A stretch of 64,000 bases of DNA from Tupaia tana (taxonomy: Eukaryota > Chordata > Mammalia > Scandentia > Tupaiidae): contig JAKSZU010000006.1 in NCBI GenBank assembly GCA_026018925.1, positions 128,107,592 through 128,171,591 on the forward strand. Direction: 5' to 3'. The notes beneath the pieces were generated by a model, which saw only the letters and a list, made by a program, of their open reading frames with translations, had not been told where the DNA came from and searched no databases. Of the stretch, positions 21,115 through 32,306 are shown piece after piece. How positions within the stretch are numbered: the stretch's first letter is position 1; each line of letters begins with the position of its first letter. A program made the translations under genes and the position numbers.

Positions 21115-21340
21115 TTATTTGGTTTTCTATGGGGCATGTGTACTTTCTGGAAACATGAAGTGAGAAATCGTCTCCAGCAGGGATGGCCATGCCATAATCC
21201 CCTTTCCTTTCACCTGTTAAGGTTTTGCGCACACATGCACACCTGCTGTGGTTTTCAAGTTGCTGGGCCCAGGACTCTTTAACTGCTCAGCTGGCCAGGT
21301 GGGATTCAGCTCCTTAACTACCACACCATCAGCTGGCCCC
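21115..21340 (-). repeat. Older long tRNA-SINE
   Basis: TTTCTATGGGGCATGTGTAC end; head end CACCATCAGCTGGCCCC. Confidence 0.75.
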
Positions 21341-22547
21341 TGTGTAATAGATTCTTTTAGATCATCTTGGAAATTAGTCCCTTGATCATGTCTTTTTAGG
21401 TGTTGACCATTGCTGTGGACATTTTCATCAGAGACATACATAGTGAAATCATTGGATAAAATCCTTTTTATCATTTAACACTAACTTAAAAAAAAAACCA
21501 CGTAAGTGTGATTGCTTCTTTTATTAAGTAAGTGTTGTTCTTTGTAGAAGATTTATTTTTATATATTATTTTGGCATATATACACTTTTCTGAACGTCTT
21601 TAGGATGGAAGAAGAGAATTCCTTATTGTATAATTGTATTGAAATAGAGTATTCCTAGTATTAACAGTAATCATGAAGATAATTACTTTTGATTTCTTAA
21701 ATTGTATAAAAAATGTGGGTGGATTAATTGTAAAGGGCAATAGACTTGAGATGAGAAACAAATTTAAACCAATGTGCATAGTGCATAGTAGTGATAAAAG
21801 AATGCAGCCTACTTGTTTTCCATAGACTATATTTCATCATTGTTGCATAAAGTCCCTTTTGGCCAATTTAGTGAATGCTGCTGGGTCTTAGGGAAAAAAA
21901 TCTTTTGTCTTTATCCATAGAAATAATTGTGGGGATAGAGAGTAGTCTTTTTCTTGATTAGAAAAATTCATTTTAGCTTTTTAAATTACAGTGATAATAG
22001 CTTGTAATTACAGCAATAATAGCAATAATAATAACTTGGTTTTGGCTAATGATTTTTAGTGTGCCACCAATTAATTTTTTTATGATTATCTTGGTGTGAC
22101 AAAGCCATATATTTTACTCGCCTTAAAAATCCTACTTAAATTTGTCACTAAAACTATTGAATATGTACTATGTGCAAGGCACTAGCTAGGTTTGGGAGTT
22201 GACTCTAAATGAGAGCTTTGTGGGTGATACACAGTATAAATTAATTGGATCATAAGGGAGCAGAATTCTTTTTACCTTAGGTGAGTCAGAACGGCCTTAG
22301 GGAAATTTGACTTAGTTATTAACACATACATATAAAAAAGCACACATAATAGGCTCTTGTCTTTTCCCCCTAATTATGTCTGAGTTTAAAGTACTAAAAG
22401 CATATAGCAGATTGGAAAGGAAAACCAGGCAGCTAGCAGTCTTATAGAGAGCTGATGTGGTCTAAATTCCATATTCCTGTTTAAGACCAGACTATGACTT
22501 ATTATTTATCCTTGATAAATAAAAAATAAAGTCTCTTTGTTCCCAGG
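21341..22547. repeat. SINE-free intron with a short MIR/L2-like match
   Basis: TGAATATGTACTATGTGCAA then GGCACTAGC (22157-22187) follows the MIR/L2 pattern. The rest of these 1.2 kb looks unique. Confidence 0.45.
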
Positions 22548-22548
22548 G

Positions 22549-22652
22549 GAATCAGGTGGCATGGTGGTTGGGATGCTGGATTCCCACACGGCTGGTTCAA
22601 GTCCTGGACCTGATTGCTTTAAAAATCACAAAAAATAGATTAAAAAAAAAAA
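22549..22652 (+). repeat. Short tRNA-SINE, truncated
   Basis: AATCAGGTGGCATGGTGGTT head with the middle of the tRNA part deleted, ending in an A run. Confidence 0.72.
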
Positions 22653-22797
22653 ACTCTTTGTCCCTGAAATGAATATTTGGAGTTGCGTTTTATGTTGACA
22701 TTGTTAGGCTCATATCTGTTCAGTGACCTAAGTTCTAAATTTGGGATAACTTCTACATGAGGACAGCATTGCTATGATTGACCTTACTTTTCTTCAT

Positions 22798-23022
22798 TTT
22801 TTTGCGTATTTTTTGATGTCAGGCATGTGTGTTTGTGTGAGAGACAGAAAGAGAGAAGTCAACCCCCAGGAAGACAGCCACGTTACAGTCACGTCTCCAT
22901 TCTCCTCGGGATTTTGGGCACGTGTGCCCTGTGTGAATTTTAAGCTGCTGGGTCCAGGATTTTAACTGCAATTGACTATTTGGGAGTCCAGTGACCTAAC
23001 CATTATGCCATCTGCTGTTCAC
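22798..23022 (-). repeat. Older long tRNA-SINE
   Basis: GTCAGGCATGTGTGTTTGTG end; head end GCCATCTGCTGTTC. Confidence 0.78.
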
Positions 23023-23059
23023 AAGTTTTTATTATTTTTCATGAATATATTTCTTTTTT

Positions 23060-23249
23060 TTTTAAAAATCATTATTTATTTTATTTTATTTATTCATTCA
23101 TTTATTTTTTAGTTTGAGCAGAGACACACAGAGGGTGAGAATGAGAGAGACAGGAAGTGAGAAAGCAAGCCACCAGATTCAGGACTTGAACCCTGGTTGG
23201 CCATGTGGGAGTGTCCGGTGTCTTAACCACCATGCCACCTGCTGGTCCC
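23060..23249 (-). repeat. Short tRNA-SINE in a nested cluster
   Basis: First member of the GAATATATTTCTT cluster. Head ends CACCTGCTGGTCCC. Confidence 0.87.
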
Positions 23250-23250
23250 A

Positions 23251-23294
<44 letters not shown>

Positions 23295-23544
23295 AGAGGC
23301 TTTCGCTATAGGGCGCGTGCGCTCGCCAGACAGACAGACAGAGACATAGAGACAGAAAGCGAGAAATCACCCTCCAAGGGGGATGGTCACCCCGCAATCC
23401 CTTCTCCTCCATTCTCCTTTCGGGATCTTGGGCATGCACGCACACACGCCTGGCGTGAGTTTAAGCCACCGGGTCCGGGACGCGAACCGCGGTCGACTAC
23501 GTGGGAGTCCAGCGACATAGCCATTACACTAACTGCTGGTTCCC
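23251..23544 (-). repeat. Long tRNA-SINE with about 42-base T run
   Basis: Very long tail (23252-23293), CpG-rich body, CTATAG and GGCGTGAGTT motifs intact. Ends CTGCTGGTTCCC. Confidence 0.94.
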
Positions 23545-23555
23545 AATATATTTCT

Positions 23556-23672
23556 TTTTTAAAAAAGAGTTACATATTCAATTTTATTATTTTTTCAATT
23601 CACCAGAGAGAGAATGAGAAAGCAGGTTGTCAGGTCCAGTGCTTCAACTGCCTTGCCAACCTGCTGGCTCCA
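23556..23672 (-). repeat. Short tRNA-SINE, deleted head
   Basis: Body reads AATTCACCAGAGAGAGAATG. The head lacks its middle and ends CCAACCTGCTGGCTCC. Confidence 0.75.
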
Positions 23673-23695
23673 TGGTCCATGAATATATTTCTTCT

Positions 23696-23863
23696 TTTAA
23701 AAGAATTATTTTATTTATTTGTTCATTTTAATTTGACCAGAGAGGGACAGAGTCAACAGGGGTGAGGGGGAAGTGAGAAAGCAAGCCACCAGGTCCGGGA
23801 CTAGAACCCTGGTCAGCCATGTGGGAGTCCATTGCCCTTAACCACCACGCCACATGCTGTCCC
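23696..23863 (-). repeat. Short tRNA-SINE
   Basis: TTCATTTTAATTTGACCAGA junction; head ends CCACATGCTGTCCCC. Confidence 0.85.
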
Positions 23864-23885
23864 CATCCATGAATATATTTCCAAG

Positions 23886-23886
<1 letters not shown>

Positions 23887-23933
<47 letters not shown>

Positions 23934-24026
23934 GATGTGATTTTTAAGCCACTGGATCCAGGACTTGAGCCGTAGCTGGCCATGTGGGAATGCAGCACCT
24001 TAACCACCATGCCAACAGCTGGCCCT
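23887..24026 (-). repeat. Older tRNA-SINE, head plus T run
   Basis: A T run of about 40 bases is followed directly by the TTTTTAAGCCACTGGATCC head side. The body is missing. Confidence 0.75.
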
Positions 24027-24055
24027 AACCTTCAGTTTTTTTTGTTTGTTTCTTC

Positions 24056-24232
24056 GTTTTAGAATTTATTTATTTTGTCATTATTTTTTAATTTGCTACA
24101 GGACACGTGCATTCATATGACAGAGACAGAGAGAAAGTGAGAAAGCAAGCAAGCCACCAGGTCTAGGACTCTAACCATTGTTGGCCATGTGGAAGTCTAG
24201 CACCTTTAACCACTAGACCACCTGCTGGCCCC
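24056..24232 (-). repeat. Intermediate tRNA-SINE
   Basis: TTTGCTACAGGACACGTGCA end with a short-type head; ends CACCTGCTGGCCCC. Confidence 0.84.
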
Positions 24233-24570
24233 ACCTTAGGTTTTTAATGAAGCTAATTGACATATACAAATTAAATTTAATAGTTTGTCTTATTAGTAAT
24301 GCTGCCTCAATGAGTCAAATTATATGTGGATGTTAAATATCTTTGCATTTTGTATTGTGGGTGTACAAAACCAATAATTCACATTTCTCCTTTGCACGTT
24401 TATCAGTGTAGCTATTAAGTTTCTTGATGTTACTCTTTTGTGCTATGACTTTGGGCCACCAGCATGGTTTTTGTGTTTCAATCTCTTTAAGATAATTGAA
24501 ACTAATTGTGCGTATATGGTTGTTGTAAGCATTAAATGAGTTAATAGATGTCAAACATTGTTCTCGTTGT

Positions 24571-24870
24571 TATGGCTGCATGGCATTCTGCCCCAGCAGT
24601 TAGTGGGCTACAGCTTTTATTTTTCTTATGAATGTATGATCTGGGCAGTGTTCAGCCGGGTCGCACTTTACTGTGCCTCTTGGTGTCAGTTGGTGGAATA
24701 GCTTCCAGTCCAGAGACTGGAATCATTAAAAAGCTCACTGACTCAGGTTATGTATGTGGTCTGGAAGACTCACATGGCTGAGGGCTAAACAGCTGGTACT
24801 TGTCTGCCATCTCTTTCTAGCTCCAAGTAAGTTTTTCACAGACAGGATCTTCAGCATGGCAACTTCCGGG
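24571..24870 (+). repeat. Ancient interspersed repeat, family unsure
   Basis: CTTATGAATGTATGATCTGG, GTGTCAGTTGGTGG and CAGCATGGCAACTTCCGGG match the ancient repeat type also seen at 12180. Confidence 0.5.
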
Positions 24871-25171
24871 GAGCCAGATTACTTAATGTGGTAGTTCAGA
24901 TTATCCAAGATGTATGTCCCAAGTATGTGAGTTAGACTGAAAATGTACTGATTTTTATAACCTAGACTTGAAAGTCTAGCAGTGTCACTGGTGAAGTAGC
25001 GTCTGGCTTGCTCAGAATCAAGGTCAGGGAACAAGACCCCACCTGTTGGTGCCATGCTGTAAGAAAAGGAATGGTTGGGATAAATTAGTGTGACCGTTTT
25101 TGGAAAATAAGATCCAACAGGCACATAGATCAATGGAGGACATAAAGCAAACAGTAAATGTGAGCCGTGTG

Positions 25172-25198
25172 TTTGTGTGTGTGTGTGTGTGTGTTTGT
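25172..25198. repeat. (GT)n microsatellite
   Basis: About 11 GT units, lightly interrupted. Confidence 0.9.
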
Positions 25199-25209
25199 GC
25201 TTTTGTGTT

Positions 25210-25428
25210 TAATTTAAATTTTTGCTATGGGGCATGTGCACTCAGTGGAGAGATGGAGGAGAGGGGAGTGATAGCCATGCCACAATTTCTTCTCCTCTCC
25301 AACATTCTTCTCTGCAGATTTTGGGTGTGTGTGCACGCATCCAATGTCAGGCTTTGGGGTCAGAACTTGAACCACTTAGTTGGTCGTGTAGGGTCCAGCT
25401 GCCTTAACTAACACCACTGGCGGGCCTA
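25210..25428 (-). repeat. Older long tRNA-SINE
   Basis: TTTTGCTATGGGGCATGTGC end; head end AACACCACTGGCGGGCC. Confidence 0.78.
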
Positions 25429-25454
25429 CTGCTAGCTGTTTTTATTTATGTATT

Positions 25455-25706
25455 TTTAGTTTTTGCTCTGGGGCACATGTGCTCACCTGAGACAGAGATT
25501 GGGGGAGGGAAGGAGAAGTAAAATGAGAGAGTACCGCTCAGGGGGATTGGCCACACAGTAATCCTTCTCCTCTATTTTCTTGGGGATTTTGGGCATACAA
25601 CCCACCTACCTGGGGTGATTTTTCAAGCCTCTGGGTTCGGGACTTGAACCACATAGTTGGCTATGGGGATTCAGCCATTTTGACCAGCATGCCACTGGCT
25701 GGCCTG
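25455..25706 (-). repeat. Older long tRNA-SINE
   Basis: GCTAGCTGTTTTTA duplicated at the ends (about 25432 and 25710). Head end GCCACTGGCTGGCC. Confidence 0.84.
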
Positions 25707-25738
25707 TGCTAGCTGTTTTTAAAGAGTGGGAAGTCGGG

Positions 25739-25903
25739 GGGCCAGCAGGTGGTGGTAAAGGGCACTGGATTCCCACATGGCCGACTATGGTTCAAGTCCC
25801 GGACCTGATGGCTTGCTTTCTGACTTTCCTACTCTCTCTCTCTTTGGTCAGATTAGAAAATAAGTAAACAAATAAATAAAGCTAAATAAAATTTATTTAA
25901 AAA
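25739..25903 (+). repeat. Short tRNA-SINE
   Basis: GGGGCCAGCAGGTGGTGGTA head, slightly deleted. Tail TAAATAAAGCTAAATAAA. Flanks share GTGGGAA. Confidence 0.87.
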
Positions 25904-26046
25904 ATAGTGGGAAATCAGATTAAGAGTGGCCTTTTGTGATAATATCTTTTTTCCTTAAGAAAGCTGTAACACTAGTAACAGGCAAGTTGTTGATGATTTT
26001 GATAATTTTCTTCAAGTACTTTTATTTTTTTTTAATTGGTTCAGTT

Positions 26047-26200
26047 TTTAAATTTTATTTATTCATTTGTTTTAATTTGACCAGAGAGAGACACAGAGAG
26101 AGAAAGAAGGAAAGTGAGAAAGCAAGCCACCAGGACTTGAACCATGATTGGCCATGTGGGAATGTCCAGCGCCTTAACCACCATGCCACCTGCTGGTCTC
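26047..26200 (-). repeat. Short tRNA-SINE
   Basis: TGGTTCAGTTTTA duplicated at 26038 and 26203. Confidence 0.9.
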
Positions 26201-26332
26201 ACTGGTTCAGTTTTAACTGAACCTATTACTCCTTTTTCAAATCTAGAATAAGTGGCATGGCACATTCCCACGAACAGAAGAGGATTGGTGTGGATAACTC
26301 ATGTAAAGAGTTTTCGCACCTAAAGAATTACT

Positions 26333-26476
26333 ATTTTTTAAAGGATTATTTATTGACTGGTTTCCATTTGTTATTATTACTATTAGTTTGAATTGACCAG
26401 GGAGATAGAGAAAGGGAAAGTGAGAAAGCAAGCAGCCAGGTCTGGGACTTGAACGATGATCAGTTATGTGCCCTAA
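26333..26476 (-). repeat. Short tRNA-SINE, head cut off
   Basis: Body GAATTGACCAGGGAGATAGA; stops at the B box region where the next SINE begins. Confidence 0.75.
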
Positions 26477-26494
26477 GAGGGTGCATGTGCTTAC

Positions 26495-26545
<51 letters not shown>

Positions 26546-26779
26546 TGTGTGTGTGTGAGTGAGAGAGTGAGCACGTGAGGGGGAGAGAAAACAAGCACTC
26601 TTTATGGGTAATGACCACAATATAGTTCCTTCATTACCATCTTTCCCTTCTTACAGAATTTTGAGCATGCATATATGTATGCCTGGCGTGTTTCCCAAGC
26701 TACTGGGTTTGGGACTCAAACCATGCAGTTGGCCATGTGAGATCCAGTTGCCCCAACCACCACACCACTGGCTGACCTT
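26477..26779 (-). repeat. Older long tRNA-SINE with expanded (GA)n
   Basis: GGTGCATGTGCTTACTGG end, a GA run of about 42 bases then GT units, head end CACCACTGGCTGACC. Confidence 0.78.
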
Positions 26780-27769
26780 TAGAATTTATTACAGGGTCAA
26801 AACTTGAACATTAACTTATAAAGTTGATCAGTGAGTGTAAAAAGCCAATAGTAAGGCTTTTAAAATTAAATTTGAAGGGGGGTTTTGCACATGACACATG
26901 TTTATCTCATCTTTTGTATCCAGTTTATTAATACTGTTTTGACTGCTTAGTCTTGAAAATCTGATTTGTAGATATAGATAATTTTGTCCTGTAATCTCCA
27001 TGTAGACTTTCGTTTTACTGACTTAGAGCTATGAAAGAGGGTTGTTACTAGTGTGGAAATTTTGGTTGAAAGCAATTATCTTAATTATTTTTATAATGTA
27101 TTTTGTGTATATATATGTGTGTACATGCATATTTATATATATAAATATTCATATCACAAATGGAAAACTTACTAGTACCTTTAGCACTAAAACTCTAATA
27201 CTGTTTTATGTCAGGTCTTTAATTGTTACAATATACCTGGCTAATCCTGCAGGTGATGAAAGTATGCAGCAATAACTGAATCTTCTTGGAGGGCATTTAT
27301 TTGTTTAAAGCAAAGGATGTGTACTTTGCAGGCATCTTTTTATGTGAATGGACATGTGGAGGCTTATATGGTACATTCAGAAAAACAAGGCAGAGTTGCC
27401 ACCTGAATAATCAGTGATACTAGAAAATTCTCAAATAATTTGTTTTTGAACGTCAAGAGTAAATTTGGTTTCAGATGATGTATTTTTACTCTTTTACTTC
27501 CCTTGGATCTTGTCCTCAGCCTTTCTATATCATGATCCATTTCAGTAGCCTAGACTTCATTTAAGAGAGGAATAGGGAAGGAGGAGAGAGATCTGAAATT
27601 ACCAATGAAAATCAACAAAAGAAGTGAATTTCTATACAGATAACTGAAAAGACTGTAGCTAAGACTGTCCCTACCCATTTGACCTTAAAGTGAATTTCAT
27701 ATTCAATATAATAACTTCAGTATAAAAGAAAAATACTGCTGGTTGGAAACATGCTATTTGTAATTTGTT
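26780..27769. other. SINE-free intron, unassigned
   Basis: AT-rich with a TA/TG-rich patch at 27100-27150. No repeat family recognised across about 1 kb. Confidence 0.4.
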
Positions 27770-27787
27770 TCAGGGAGGCATTTAAAT

Positions 27788-28051
27788 GAAAAAAATATTT
27801 AATTATTTAGAGAGATTTTTGCTATAGGGCATGTGCCCTTGCTGGAGAGACAGAGACAGAGGAGACAGAAAGCGAGAAATATCCCTCAGTGGGGATGGCC
27901 ACACCACAATTTCTTTTCTTTCATTCTCCTGTAGGGATTTTGAGCACTCAAGACACACCCGACCTGTTTTAAGCCACCGGGTCTTGAACTTGAACTGTGA
28001 TTGGCCGTGTGGGGGTCCAGCAATATAACCGTTATGATATCTGCTGGTCCC
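27788..28051 (-). repeat. Long tRNA-SINE with duplication
   Basis: TCAGGGAGGCATTTAAAT at 27770-27787 and 28052-28069, a perfect 18 bp. Confidence 0.94.
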
Positions 28052-28095
28052 TCAGGGAGGCATTTAAATTTACGCTTTGTTCTGGGTGTAGTCTA

Positions 28096-29330
28096 GATAG
28101 TGATTCTCAAATATTTTGGTCTTAGAATTCCTTTGCTTTCTAAAATATTCTGTGATATGAATAAAGTTATTAATATCAGTAAAGCTATTAAGAAAGTAAT
28201 TGAAACCAGAGAGCTTTTGGTTATGTAGGTTATATTTATCACCATTTTAAAATATAAAATTAAAATTTAGAAGTTTAAAAAATATTAAAGAACAAATCAG
28301 TTACACATAACATAAATGCTAGGTAGGTATGTATGTATGTATGTATGTTTGCCAGAGGGCATGTGTGATGCCAGCGAGAGAAAAAACGAGAAACCACCCC
28401 TTATGGGGAATGGTTCACCACAATCCCTTCTTCATCTCTTCCTTCTTTTGGGATTTTGGTCACATGTGCACATGCACCTGGCATGTTTTTCAAGCCATCA
28501 GGCCAAGGAATCAAAAACCGCGTGGTCAGCCATGTGAAATCCAGCTGCCTTAACCACCACCAGGCTATGGACTGGCCCTAAATATGCATTTCATGGAAAT
28601 GATTTTCCAAGTTATAATAAGTGGAGTTGTTGTACATTTGATGTCTTTAATACCTGGCTTCAACAGAAGACATCTGGATTCTCACATCTTTTGTATTTGG
28701 TCTATTAAAATAAATTTTGAGGGTTGAATTATGTGAAGAAAATCTGGCCTTACAAAGATGTTTCATTAGAGAAATACAGTATTTTACTGGTCTTTTTAAA
28801 TCATTGTGTTGTTATTTGACATGTGAACACTTGACAAATGGTAGGTTTTTAAAGTTTTTTTTGTGATATTTAATATGAAACTGCATCAGTGAACTTTCTT
28901 AACAGTTACATTAAGATCGTAGTCTCGTCCTACTCCATTGTGATAACATAGCATCCATGTGTTGCCTCCGCTCTGGTACTTTGTCATTTAGCAAACTGGT
29001 CTTCGTAATGGTCTCAACATTGGCAACTCTGTCAGCCAGGGTCACATCTACCAAACAGATTTTGCCTGGAAGTAATTCAGGCTCTCAAACATAGGGCAGT
29101 TCTTGGGTGTTTGAATGAGTTGTCTCTTAAATTACAAAGGAAACCGTTTTATCAAATTGTATAGCTGTTGATGTGGAAAGCTCTGGGGTGCCATGTGCTT
29201 TTTTGATAATGCTCATGGAAAAAGGAAACCTTTAACGTTGAAAACGTCTCGCATCCCTACCTCAATATTGCATTGGAATCTCAAACAGTTTTTTTTTTTT
29301 TTGTGTGTGTACCTTAATTAAGCTTATGGG
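28096..29330 (+). mobile_element. hAT-Charlie-like DNA transposon remnant
   Basis: AGTGATTCTCAAATATTTTG resembles the CAGTGGTTCTCAA terminus. Later landmarks in family order are CAGAAGACATCTGGATTCTC, GTGAAGAAAATCTGGCCTTA, TTGACAAATGGTAGG, GCAAACTGGTC and GGGGTGCCATGTGCTTTTTT. Coding capacity is lost. Split by a SINE at 28322-28579. The subfamily name is uncertain. Confidence 0.7.
28322..28579 (-). repeat. Older long tRNA-SINE
   Basis: A (GTAT)n run at 28326-28348 replaces the tail. Head ends GCTATGGACTGGCCC. Confidence 0.75.
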
Positions 29331-29519
29331 TATTCTCTTATTACAGATGTGTGTGTATACATGCACACACACGTTCACATGTATACCCAAGTGCTGTATA
29401 TGTGGGTGCGCTTAAGTTTACTGCTTAACCTATGGGACTGTTTCTTTAAATAGTCTGGTCAGTTTCATTTGGGTAATAGCATTACTGAAAGCGATTGTAG
29501 AGATCCTTGCTATTGAAAA

Positions 29520-29648
29520 TGTCATAGCAGTAGCAGCAGCAAGTGGGCACTTGTTAAAAGTGTTCCACCTTTGGGCCTACCCCAAACCCAATCATTCCGA
29601 ATCTGCAGTTAATGAGATTACTGGTGAATCACATAGTAAAGTTTGAGA
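29520..29648 (+). mobile_element. MER5-like hAT MITE
   Basis: AGTAGCAGCAGCAAGTGGGC, GGGCCTACCCCAAACC, GAATCTGCAGTTAATGAGAT and AGTAAAGTTTGAG follow the MER5A/B order. Confidence 0.7.
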
Positions 29649-29787
29649 TTTAAGTACTACTTTAAATTAATGAAACTAACCGAGAGTGTGCTTTTAGTTT
29701 TTTTCCAAGTACCGGGGTGCTTAGTTGTTCACATTTCACAGAATCAGAAAGTGTTGATTGACAAGGAAGATTTGTTGAGTGAAAAAT

Positions 29788-29942
29788 TATTTGTTTGTTT
29801 ATTTTTATGTGTTATTTTAAAAATTTGATCAGAGAGACAGAAAGGGAATGTGAGAAGGCAAGCCACCAGGTCCGAGACTCAAATTGTGATCGACTGTGTG
29901 GGGGGAGTCCAGCACCATAACCACCATGCCCCTGGCTGGCCT
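29788..29942 (-). repeat. Short tRNA-SINE
   Basis: GTGAAAAATT duplicated at both ends. Head end ATGCCCCTGGCTGGCC. Confidence 0.86.
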
Positions 29943-29979
29943 TGTGAGTGAAAAATTTTAATATATGGTCCTAGAAATT

Positions 29980-30172
29980 TTTATTTCTTAAAGAATTGTT
30001 TATTTAATTTTATTATTCTTAATGTACTATAGGCACACGTGTTCAACAGAGAGAGAGAGAGAGCGAGCGAGATAGAGAAAACAAGAACTGTAAGCTGCCA
30101 GGTCTGTTACTTGAACTATGGTCGGTCATGTGAGAGTCTAGAGCCCCAACTATCACTCCACCTGATGGCCCC
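29980..30172 (-). repeat. Intermediate tRNA-SINE
   Basis: GTACTATAGGCACACGTGTT end; TCCTAGAAATTT duplicated at 29969 and 30175. Confidence 0.87.
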
Positions 30173-30940
30173 GATCCTAGAAATTTAGATAATAATTTGT
30201 TACCTAAATTGTTCCAAGGAGGAGGACATCTGCTGGTCTCCAGGTGAACACTACTTTCTGAGGAATCCATATTTAGCTCAGGATCCTGTCAAATCAGAAA
30301 TTACCTGTGATTGTCTCCTGTGGCTCCTATTTCATCAGGCCTATGCCTTCATTGGTCTTAAGAGTGGGGAGAACCATTGATTGCAGCATAGATCTGGGGC
30401 CAAAAGAGGCCTGGAGGCTTAGGACTGAATACTTTCTAGAAGGTAGGGGAGACGTAGGAGAGGTATGAAGCACAGCATCATTTGTTCCTGCTAGGATTTG
30501 AGAAGGCTCTGTGGAGATCCTGAACATGTGTGGGGTGGTCCAGGGTATGTGACTGAGCCCTCACCTCTGCTATCCTGTTCGCAACTCAGCCTCTGGTAAT
30601 GGAGTCTGTGCTTTTAATATTACACTGTATTTGTATGAAGAGTTGTATTCACTTGAAGTACTATTTCAAGCAAATGGTTCTCCCATAGACTGACTAAATG
30701 ATGCTTAATATTCACAGATAGTTGGACATTTTTGGTAAGATTCCCTTTCTGTGGTAAAGTAGGCACAAATAAAATTAGTACTATATTGATAGATTCCATA
30801 TTAATATTTGGATGTTTCACAGTTACCTGACTCGACCTTTTTTTACTTTGCCCCTTAAACTTTTTTTATTGGACTTTGTTTTCAGCTAATTTTGGACTTA
30901 TAAAGAAAATAAAAAGGTGGTAAAAAGTGGAATATAAAAG
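30173..30940. other. SINE-free intron, unassigned
   Basis: Balanced base composition around 30230-30610 suggests an old decayed repeat, but I cannot place it. Confidence 0.35.
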
Positions 30941-31190
30941 GGACCCCAGCATAATGGTTATGTCACTGGACTCCCACGTAGTCGACTGCAGTTTGAATCT
31001 TGGACCTGTTTAAAAGTCACTCCAGGTCCGTTTGCATGTGTGCTCAAGATCTCCAGGGGAGATTGGAGGAGAAGGTGTTGAGATCTGCCCCCTGACCCCC
31101 GAGGGTGATTTCTCTCTCTCTGTTTTTCTGTCTGTCTGTCTCTGGCAAGCACATGCGTTGTATAGCAAAAAGCTCTCTCTCCCCCCTAAA
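30941..31190 (+). repeat. Long tRNA-SINE
   Basis: The head start has lost a few bases (GGGACCCCAGCATAATGG). Ends GTATAGCAAAAAGC. Confidence 0.86.
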
Positions 31191-31474
31191 AGAAAGTGGT
31201 ACATGAAAGGATATATACAGTGAAAGATAAGTTTCTCTTCCATTCTTGCCTTCTTATCCTCCCATGAGGAGGATACTCCTCCCACGAAAGTCTACTGTGT
31301 TTGTGTATCTTCCCTCCCTACTTAGGTATGCAGATTAGAACAATATCATCTTGTACTTTTATGTGTGTTTTACTTAACTACTTTGGAGTTTGTTCCATGA
31401 TAGTTCATTGAGGTTTATCACTTTTCCTGAGATTGTTTATACAGTGTATTTGGTGTTCATTTAAAAGTTTGTGG

Positions 31475-31671
31475 AGGCCTGGCTGGCCCTGTAGTGCAGT
31501 GTATAGGGAGCTGGGTCTTACAGAGCTGACTCTGGTCTGAATCCCAGCCTCACTACTTGGAGTACACACAGGATACATGCACATGTGTGCCCAAGGTCCT
31601 AGTAGAATAGGGAGTTTGAAAGAAGTAGATGTGGCAACATTATATTCTCGATTAGTGGATAGAAAAAAAAA
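31475..31671 (+). repeat. Older tRNA-SINE, strongly diverged
   Basis: GGCTGGCCCTGTAGTGCAGT head and CATGTGTGCCCAAGGTCC body. Confidence 0.6.
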
Positions 31672-32069
31672 ATGTCAGGTCAGCCTGATTTGCAGAAGTT
31701 TAAAGATAATGGTTTGGTTCTGAATTATTTAAAGCTGTCAGTGATTACTTTTTCATGCTTCTCAATACTGTGCAAGGGATGAGATGTGATAAACTCTGTG
31801 TGTTGGAGGGTGGGGGATTGTTTTCTGTAGAGCATAGTAATGGGGAGTTCATGTTTGCTGAAAAGTTGTTGAAGTTATTCATACGTGGGTTTGAGGTTTT
31901 ATTGTGTTTCTGCCTTGATTTATACTTTATTGCCAACTAAACAAACTATTGTTTTCTAATGGAGAATATGATTAGTGTGCTTTCTTTGTACAGATCAGAA
32001 TGTCAAGTGGTAATCTTAATTAAATATTTATAAGATCATATTCATGTTAGTGAATTTCTAGGAGTAACA
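31672..32069. other. SINE-free intron flanking exon 2
   Basis: Unique-looking sequence leading to the acceptor. The chance 61-codon ORF at 31755 has no recognisable content. Confidence 0.45.
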
Positions 32070-32092
32070 CAGCCTTTTTTCTTCTTTTGTAG
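32070..32092 (+). promoter_or_regulatory. AEBP2: Splice acceptor of AEBP2 exon 2
   Basis: A pyrimidine-rich tract (CCTTTTTTCTTCTTTTGTAG) ends in AG at 32091-32092, close to the mammalian consensus. It fixes the exon start at 32093. Confidence 0.85.
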
Positions 32093-32300
32093 CATAAGCA
32101 GTACTATAATGGATGTAGACAGCACAATTTCCAGTGGGCGTTCAACTCCAGCAATGATGAATGGACAAGGAAGCACTACTTCTTCAAGCAAAAATATTGC
32201 CTATAATTGTTGTTGGGACCAGTGCCAGGCTTGCTTCAACTCTAGCCCAGATCTGGCAGATCACATCCGTTCCATACATGTAGATGGTCAGCGAGGAGGG
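32093..32300 (+). CDS. AEBP2: AEBP2 exon 2 (internal coding exon, zinc finger 1)
   Basis: Internal coding exon of AE-binding protein 2, a nuclear accessory subunit of Polycomb repressive complex 2 (EZH2/SUZ12/EED) that helps stabilise the complex and its chromatin binding. The 208-bp exon starts in phase 2: one base completes a codon from the previous exon. It then reads through a Ser/Thr-rich stretch ([20 protein letters not shown] and onward) into the first C2H2 finger, with its Cys pair around WDQC and an H-x4-H pair (DHIRSIH). It ends HVDGQRGG in phase 0. The match to mammalian AEBP2 is recognised from memory and looks essentially identical. The ATG at 32109 is an internal Met in the long isoform. 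The upstream acceptor is strong and the donor unusually weak. Without splicing, the frame runs only 15 codons into the intron. Confidence 0.95.
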
Positions 32301-32306
32301 GTTGGT
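32301..32306 (+). promoter_or_regulatory. AEBP2: Splice donor of AEBP2 exon 2, weak GTTGGT
   Basis: The only donor that keeps the AEBP2 reading frame (QRGG then VFVC in exon 3) is GGG|GTTGGT. Positions +3 (T) and +4 (G) depart from the GTRAGT consensus; +5 G and +6 T agree. The protein match supports its use, but it should be an inefficient donor. Confidence 0.7.

Noticed and set aside
23040-24030. CRISPR-like or tandem array
   Set aside because: The repeated units are separate SINEs with different bodies and orientation-specific tails; spacing is irregular and the genome is eukaryotic.
1-32092. Alternative AEBP2 first exon for the short isoform
   Set aside because: No ATG-led short exon with a phase-matching donor was recognisable; ATGTATACC near 29390 does not continue as expected.
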